This document shows, piece after piece, positions 40,733-44,886 of a DNA stretch of 44,886 bases (positions are counted from its first letter, which is position 1; every line of letters begins with the position of its first letter). This DNA is from Clostridia bacterium. GTDB lineage: Bacteria; Bacillota; Clostridia; Peptostreptococcales; Anaerovoracaceae. The stretch covers positions 1-44,886 of the forward strand of contig JAILLO010000100.1 of the NCBI GenBank assembly GCA_024693105.1, written 5' to 3'. The notes beneath the pieces are model-generated. The model was not told the origin of the DNA. It did no database searches and was given only the letters and a program-made list of their open reading frames with translations. The translations under genes were made by a program, and so were the position numbers.

Positions 40733-40755
40733 GGTTGGTTCATATGAATCCAACC
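40733..40755 (+). promoter_or_regulatory. Hairpin just upstream of the chemotaxis receptor ribosome binding site
   Basis: GGTTGG-t-TC...GA-at-CCAACC, preceded by a G-tract and ending 18 nt before GGAGG. It has no U-run, so it is not a terminator. It may modulate translation or mRNA stability. Confidence 0.35.
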
Positions 40756-40782
40756 GAATTTTATTAATATTGGAGGTTAAAA

Positions 40783-43700
40783 ATGAACAAGGACAAAAAC
40801 ACTTTTCCGGGATTGCGAAGTCTGAAAAAACGGACTCTGACCTACACTATTATACTGGGTCTTGGAATTGCAGTCCTGATTGGCGGTGTCGGTGCGGTTG
40901 CCATGCAAAAGACTGCAATAAGCGGCCTTAACAACCAGATGGATGTAGCTCTTAATGCTTACAAAACCACAGTAACCGCAGAAATTGACACATTCTACAA
41001 CCAGGTAGAGATTATGGCAAAAGATAAGATTGTATCCCCGGAAAAAACCATTCCGGAACTGGATGCGGCCAGAAACGAAATGGCTGCTCAGTTTGGCTTC
41101 GGTGATGTTATTATAATAAAACCGGATGGCTGGGTTTTCGACAATCTGGTTAATATTGCCGATGTAGACTATTTCCAGAACACAAAAGACGGTGGAACTT
41201 ATCTTTCTGCCCCTACAACGAATCTGAAAACAGGCGAAAATGTAATGTGGCTTGCGTCCTCAATTGAAAACGGAACAGGCTACAAGGGCGTGCTCGGCGC
41301 ACAGATTCCTACTTCACAGTTCAGCGAAATTACAAAGAACATAAAAATCGGTGAAAACGGGTTCGGCTTTATCATTTCCTCTGACGGTACTTATGTTGCC
41401 GCAAATGACCAGGAACTCGTTGACGGTCACGTAAATCCTATAGCTCTTGCTTCTGAGGATCCTGCATACGAAGCTCAGGCTAAAATGTTTTCTTCGGTTC
41501 TTGAAGGAGATAACGGCTTCTTCGATTTCGAAGATCCTGACAAAGGCAGCCTTTCAGTAGGATTTACAACGCTTGAAAACACCTCAGGCTGGAAGCTGGT
41601 AGTCGTTGCAAGTAAGAGTGAATATCTTGCAACATTCTACAGGAATCTTGCAATTATATGCGGTCTGATCGTACTTGCTGTAATCGTAACCTTCTTGTGT
41701 TCAACAGCATTCAGTAATAAAATTTCCGTTCCGCTTCGTCGTGTGGCAGACAGACTTGCAGGTCTTGCGGAAGGAGATATAGACACAGAAATGCCTAGGG
41801 CTGACGGAATCCAGGAAGTAGGGCTTATTGTGGATTCCATGAGTTCAATCAAGGAGCACATGGTAAGCATAGGCGACGACGCAAATCAGCTTGCCGCTAC
41901 AATAGGAGACGGTCTTCTTGACGAGAGAGGCGACGAATCAAAATACAACGGTGTTTTCCGCAGCATTATGCATGGATTTAACGGTGTAATCGATCAGATG
42001 GCTATGCCTTTGAGAAAAACAGGTGAAATTTTGTCGTCGCTTGCAAAAGGTGAACTTCCTGAAAGAATCGAAGATGCCGGCGCTAAAAACGAGTTTGCCG
42101 ACTTTATCAACAACTCCAATTCCTGCAGCGACGCGATCCGCGCTCTTATAAGCGATACAAAGATGCTTGCGGAAGCCGCTGTTGAAGGTCACTTCGAAAA
42201 ACGTGCCGATGCAAGTGCTCACAGAGGTGATTATCGTACTGTTATTGAAGGTGTAAACAGCACACTTGATACAGTAATCGACAAAACCATATGGTATCAG
42301 GCTATCATCGACGCAATGCCGAACCCGATTCAGGTTGTTGATACCGACATGAAATGGACACTTTTCAACAAATCCTTTGCTGAATCGATTGCATCAAAAT
42401 ATCCTGAAAGGGAACAGGCTTACGGTCTGCCTGCAACAACTCTCAGAGCCCTTAAATCCGGAAATGCCGGCACGGCTGAATTCGATGAAGACGGCCGTCA
42501 CATCAGGAGCGAAGCTGTTGAACTCAGAAATGCAAGAGATGAACTTACAGGCTATATGGAAGTAGCTACAGACCTTACAGAAATCAACAATGTTCTGGAA
42601 GAAAACCGGAAAGCCGCAGACAGAGGCATAAAACAGTCAGAGTACCAGACAAACAGCGTAAGAATTCTTATGGAAAATCTGGATCATCTTGCAAAAGGTG
42701 ACTTCAACATCAATACTACCCTTGAAGAGCCTGACGAAGATACAAAGGAACTTTATGATAACTTCACTTCCATTAATAACAGTCTCACACAGACTGTGCA
42801 GGCTATTCAGGCCCTCGCAGAAGATATTGAAGACCTTGCTGAAGAAGCTGTTCACGGCAACCTTGAAAAACGTGCGGATGAAAGCGCTCACTCCGGGGAA
42901 TATGCTACCATAATTACAGGTTTCCATGCAGCTCTTGATGCAATATCAGCTCCTATACTTGAAATTAATCAGGTACTCAATAAAGTTGAAAACGGTGATC
43001 TTTCCGCGACAGTCAAAGGCTCTTACCAGGGACTTTACAATACAATGGGCGAAGCTTTGAACAACACTGTCGGTGCATTAAACAGCATTATTTCAGAAAT
43101 TTCGATTTCACTTGAAGAACTTGGTAACGGAAATCTTAATCAGACGATTACAAGAGAGTATAAGGGTGACTTTATGCAGATCAAGACATCCCTTAATGCC
43201 ATTATGGATACTCTGAGTGACATCATAAGCCGTATTGACAGTACAGCTGAATCAGTTGCAAACGGCAGCCGTCAGCTCTCATCCGGAGCACAGGCTCTGG
43301 CCCAGGGCGCAACCGAACAGGCTTCCTCATTACAGCAGCTTACAAGCTCAATTGTGGATATCGCAAGTCAGACAAAGAAAAATGCCGAAAATGCAAAGAA
43401 TGCAACTGTTCTTTCACAGTCAGCAAAAACAAGTGCACTTCTTGGAAACGAACAGATGAAGGAAATGCTGGATTCAATGGTAGCTATCAACGAATCATCA
43501 TCGAATATCGAGAAGATTATCAAGGTAATAGACGATATTGCATTCCAGACAAATATCCTCTCACTGAATGCAGCCGTAGAAGCGGCAAGAGCAGGCGAAC
43601 AGGGCAAGGGCTTCGCAGTTGTAGCTGATGAAGTCAGAAATCTTGCTTCCAAGTCGGCAGAAGCTGCACGTACTACTTCGGATCTGATTCAGGGTTCGAT

Positions 43701-44133
43701 TTCAAAGGTTACTGAAGGTACAAAGATTGCCAATAACACCGCTGAAGCTCTTGCGGAAATCGTAGACGGAATTGACAAAACAGCTACGCTGGTCGAAGAA
43801 ATATCCGCTGCTTCAGAAAACCAGTCAACAGCAATCAGTGAAGTTAACAGAGGTCTTGAGCAGGTATCCAAAGTTGTTCAGCAGAACTCAGCCACTTCAG
43901 AGGAAAGTGCTGCAGCTTCTGAAGAGCTCTACGGAGAAGCAAGCACTCTCAACGGAATGGTTGCGACCTTCAAGCTCAAGGACAGAGATCCTAATGCTCC
44001 TCCTGCTCTCGCAGCAGGAACGCATGAGTCGGTTAAAATCGATCTCTCCGATGATGCTGATACTTATGAAGCAAGGGAAGAGATTCCTACAATCTCGCTT
44101 GATCTTGACGATATGGACAACGACAAATATTAA
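40783..44133 (+). CDS. Large methyl-accepting chemotaxis protein (dCache, poly-HAMP, PAS)
   Basis: Transmembrane chemoreceptor of 1116 residues. A membrane helix ([20 protein letters not shown], ~18-37) is followed by a double-Cache sensor outside the cell (~45-285; [39 protein letters not shown]), a second helix (~287-310) and a HAMP domain. An unusually long cytoplasmic stretch of HAMP-like modules comes next, with a PAS-like domain at ~505-600 ([25 protein letters not shown]). Two modules are near copies ([14 protein letters not shown] and [14 protein letters not shown]). The signalling domain carries the tip [20 protein letters not shown]. The C-terminus is acidic without a CheR-binding pentapeptide. 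The start has TTGGAGG upstream. No other chemotaxis genes are nearby. Confidence 0.95.
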   Translation: MNKDKNTFPGLRSLKKRTLTYTIILGLGIAVLIGGVGAVAMQKTAISGLNNQMDVALNAYKTTVTAEIDTFYNQVEIMAKDKIVSPEKTIPELDAARNEMAAQFGFGDVIIIKPDGWVFDNLVNIADVDYFQNTKDGGTYLSAPTTNLKTGENVMWLASSIENGTGYKGVLGAQIPTSQFSEITKNIKIGENGFGFIISSDGTYVAANDQELVDGHVNPIALASEDPAYEAQAKMFSSVLEGDNGFFDFEDPDKGSLSVGFTTLENTSGWKLVVVASKSEYLATFYRNLAIICGLIVLAVIVTFLCSTAFSNKISVPLRRVADRLAGLAEGDIDTEMPRADGIQEVGLIVDSMSSIKEHMVSIGDDANQLAATIGDGLLDERGDESKYNGVFRSIMHGFNGVIDQMAMPLRKTGEILSSLAKGELPERIEDAGAKNEFADFINNSNSCSDAIRALISDTKMLAEAAVEGHFEKRADASAHRGDYRTVIEGVNSTLDTVIDKTIWYQAIIDAMPNPIQVVDTDMKWTLFNKSFAESIASKYPEREQAYGLPATTLRALKSGNAGTAEFDEDGRHIRSEAVELRNARDELTGYMEVATDLTEINNVLEENRKAADRGIKQSEYQTNSVRILMENLDHLAKGDFNINTTLEEPDEDTKELYDNFTSINNSLTQTVQAIQALAEDIEDLAEEAVHGNLEKRADESAHSGEYATIITGFHAALDAISAPILEINQVLNKVENGDLSATVKGSYQGLYNTMGEALNNTVGALNSIISEISISLEELGNGNLNQTITREYKGDFMQIKTSLNAIMDTLSDIISRIDSTAESVANGSRQLSSGAQALAQGATEQASSLQQLTSSIVDIASQTKKNAENAKNATVLSQSAKTSALLGNEQMKEMLDSMVAINESSSNIEKIIKVIDDIAFQTNILSLNAAVEAARAGEQGKGFAVVADEVRNLASKSAEAARTTSDLIQGSISKVTEGTKIANNTAEALAEIVDGIDKTATLVEEISAASENQSTAISEVNRGLEQVSKVVQQNSATSEESAAASEELYGEASTLNGMVATFKLKDRDPNAPPALAAGTHESVKIDLSDDADTYEAREEIPTISLDLDDMDNDKY

Positions 44134-44152
44134 TTTAAATCAAACTCCATTC

Positions 44153-44184
44153 AAAAAAGCCGCGGCCATCCGGTCGCGGCTTTT
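44153..44184 (+). terminator. Terminator of the chemotaxis receptor gene
   Basis: GCCGCGGCC, ATC(C), GGTCGCGGC followed by TTTT, 20 nt after the stop codon. The A-run in front also allows function on the minus strand, where it would end the rRNA-tail transcript. Confidence 0.85.
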
Positions 44185-44210
44185 ATATGTTACGGAGCTT
44201 CCCCAAATGG

Positions 44211-44323
44211 CCGGCCGAGGCAGCCACGCTGCCCCTCGGCGCAGATGCGGATGCACAGATTGTCTTTGGCATCTGCGGATACGGATTAAGTTCGGGCAGG
44301 CAGCGTTTAGGAGATGTTGCCGG
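44211..44323 (-). repeat. Diverged third copy of the 5S-tail RNA element
   Basis: It has the same 5' segment as the other copies (TTTAGTAACCGGCAACATCT) and similar length (113 nt), but a different interior: GCAGATGC...GCATCTGC and GCCGAGG-GGCAGC...GCTGCC-TCGGC hairpins. The closing stem is reduced to CCGGC/GCCGG. Confidence 0.5.
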
Positions 44324-44353
44324 TTACTAAAGAAATAGATTGCTAAAGAAATA

Positions 44354-44385
44354 GAACTGCCTGATGCAAAATCATCAGGCAGTCC
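44354..44385 (-). terminator. Terminator hairpin after element B
   Basis: Minus strand: GGACTGCCTGATG...CATCAGGCAGTTC then TATTTCTTT. Confidence 0.8.
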
Positions 44386-44399
44386 TTATAAATAAAAAA

Positions 44400-44513
44400 C
44401 CGGCAACGTCCTGTGACTGCCCCCATACCTTCCAAACGGCAGTCATGCCGTTCCTTCCTCTGTCACCATACAATACAGGAACGGCTCTTTTCGAAAAGGA
44501 GAGATGTTGCCGG
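44400..44513 (-). ncRNA. Structured RNA element B downstream of 5S rRNA
   Basis: 114-nt element. The terminal stem CCGGCAAC/GTTGCCGG encloses hairpins CTTTTCGAAAAG, GCCGTTCC...GGAACGGC and TGACTGCC...GGCAGTCA. Its last 13 nt (AGGACGTTGCCGG) and T-rich flank equal the 3' end and flank of 5S rRNA. Copy A differs from it mainly in loop sequences. Confidence 0.6.
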
Positions 44514-44527
44514 TTACTAAAGAAAAA

Positions 44528-44561
44528 GAACTGCCTGACGCACTAATCGTCAGACAGTTCC
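44528..44561 (-). terminator. Terminator hairpin after element A
   Basis: Minus strand: GGAACTGTCTGACG...CGTCAGGCAGTTC then TTTTTCTTT. It is a homologue of the terminator after element B. Confidence 0.8.
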
Positions 44562-44577
44562 ATACAAATAAAAAAAA

Positions 44578-44688
44578 CGGCAACGTCCTGTGACTGCCCC
44601 CATATCTCTACACGGCAGTCATGCCGTTCCTTCCTCTTTCTCCATACAATATTGGAACGGCTCTTTTGAAAAGGAGAGATGTTGCCGG
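44578..44688 (-). ncRNA. Structured RNA element A downstream of 5S rRNA
   Basis: 111-nt near-copy of element B with the same multibranch fold. The closing stem runs directly into eight T, so it could itself terminate transcription. Lying between two terminator hairpins, it could be an independent small RNA or part of the rRNA operon tail. Confidence 0.6.
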
Positions 44689-44702
44689 TTACTAAAAACA
44701 AA

Positions 44703-44738
44703 GGCGACCTGTCATGGCTTTTACCAATACAGGTCGCT
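44703..44738 (-). terminator. Terminator hairpin after 5S rRNA
   Basis: Minus strand: GCGACCTGT...ACAGGTCGCC then TTTGTTTTT, starting about 18 nt past the 5S 3' end. Confidence 0.85.
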
Positions 44739-44755
44739 TTTTTGCAATAAAAAAA

Positions 44756-44870
44756 CCGGCAACGTCCTACTTTTCCAGGCAGCTTCCCACCAAGTATCAT
44801 CGGCGCTAAGGAGCTTAACTACTGTGTTCGAGATGGGAACAGGTGTGACCTCCCCGCTATTGTCACCGGA
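44756..44870 (-). rRNA. rrf: 5S ribosomal RNA
   Basis: 115-nt 5S rRNA of the large subunit, transcribed leftward. The minus strand reads CCGGTGACAATAGCGGGGAG..., with the conserved CACACCTGTTCCCATCTCGA and GAACACAGTAGTTAAGCTCC stretches in loop B/C and helix III. It ends in GGACGTTGCCGG, which pairs with the 5' end. It is the last gene of an rRNA operon whose 23S gene would lie beyond the right edge of the window. Confidence 0.97.
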
Positions 44871-44886
44871 TTGAAGCCCTATCCCG

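Noticed and set aside
40528-40782. Cyclic-di-GMP riboswitch in the chemoreceptor leader
   Set aside because: The GEMM core motifs are absent; only a local GGTTGG/CCAACC hairpin is seen.
1-44886. CRISPR array, insertion sequences or tRNA genes
   Set aside because: No regularly spaced repeats, transposase-like frames or tRNA cloverleaf sequences were recognised on either strand by eye.

Overview
The window looks like a chromosomal segment of an anaerobic, amino-acid-fermenting Clostridia-type Firmicute. The gene order is typical of the group: dnaX-ybaB-recR next to SRP RNA, plsX-rnc-smc-ftsY, nudF-xerD and rplS-ylqF-rnhB. Other pointers are a T-box in front of valS, a reverse rubrerythrin, formate-tetrahydrofolate ligase with formiminotetrahydrofolate cyclodeaminase, and AGGAGG-type ribosome binding sites. 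Genus and species cannot be read from the sequence.

Layout. Almost everything from 1 to 34.3 kb is on the minus strand. In coordinate order it holds a truncated amino-acid permease (1-677); recR, ybaB and dnaX with the SRP RNA gene (747-3716); a long housekeeping operon plsX-rnc-smc-ftsY-der-plsY-gpsA (13023 down to 3818); a lipid kinase, folC and T-box-controlled valS (13284-18655); a MerR regulator; and a five-gene acyl-CoA cluster (19839-25413). These are followed by the one-carbon genes metF-fhs-fchA, then rnhB, ylqF, rplS, xerD, nudF and a reverse rubrerythrin. From 34.8 to 44.1 kb the genes are on the plus strand: a four-gene operon that looks like an ECF vitamin transporter with two secreted binding proteins, then a large methyl-accepting chemotaxis protein. 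The window ends in the 3' end of a leftward rRNA operon (5S rRNA) followed by tandem structured repeats.

Functional modules. (1) The acyl-CoA cluster encodes a family III CoA-transferase, a double-length relative of beta-alanyl-CoA ammonia-lyase, EtfB, EtfA and an acyl-CoA dehydrogenase. Together these would close a cycle: CoA is moved to a beta-amino acid, ammonia is eliminated, and the enoyl-CoA is reduced to the acyl-CoA that donates CoA again. A MerR/GyrI-like regulator sits beside it. (2) The plus-strand operon pairs an alpha/alpha-barrel secreted protein with a DUF4430 protein, the same two domain types as animal intrinsic factor/transcobalamin. It also encodes an EcfT and one polypeptide that fuses both ECF ATPases to an S-component-like membrane domain. 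Cobalamin or a relative is the best guess for its cargo.

The most unusual non-coding parts are: (a) a probable plus-strand small RNA at 33386-33477 whose two hairpin loops are both C-rich; (b) tandem ~112-nt structured elements downstream of 5S rRNA that share its 3' end and flank; (c) a 33.5 kb element able to fold as a three-way junction; and (d) a structured leader in front of the transporter operon. XerD carries Gln where the catalytic His of its HxxR motif is expected. Start codons were adjusted by ribosome binding site in many genes. No CRISPR array, prophage or insertion sequence was seen.
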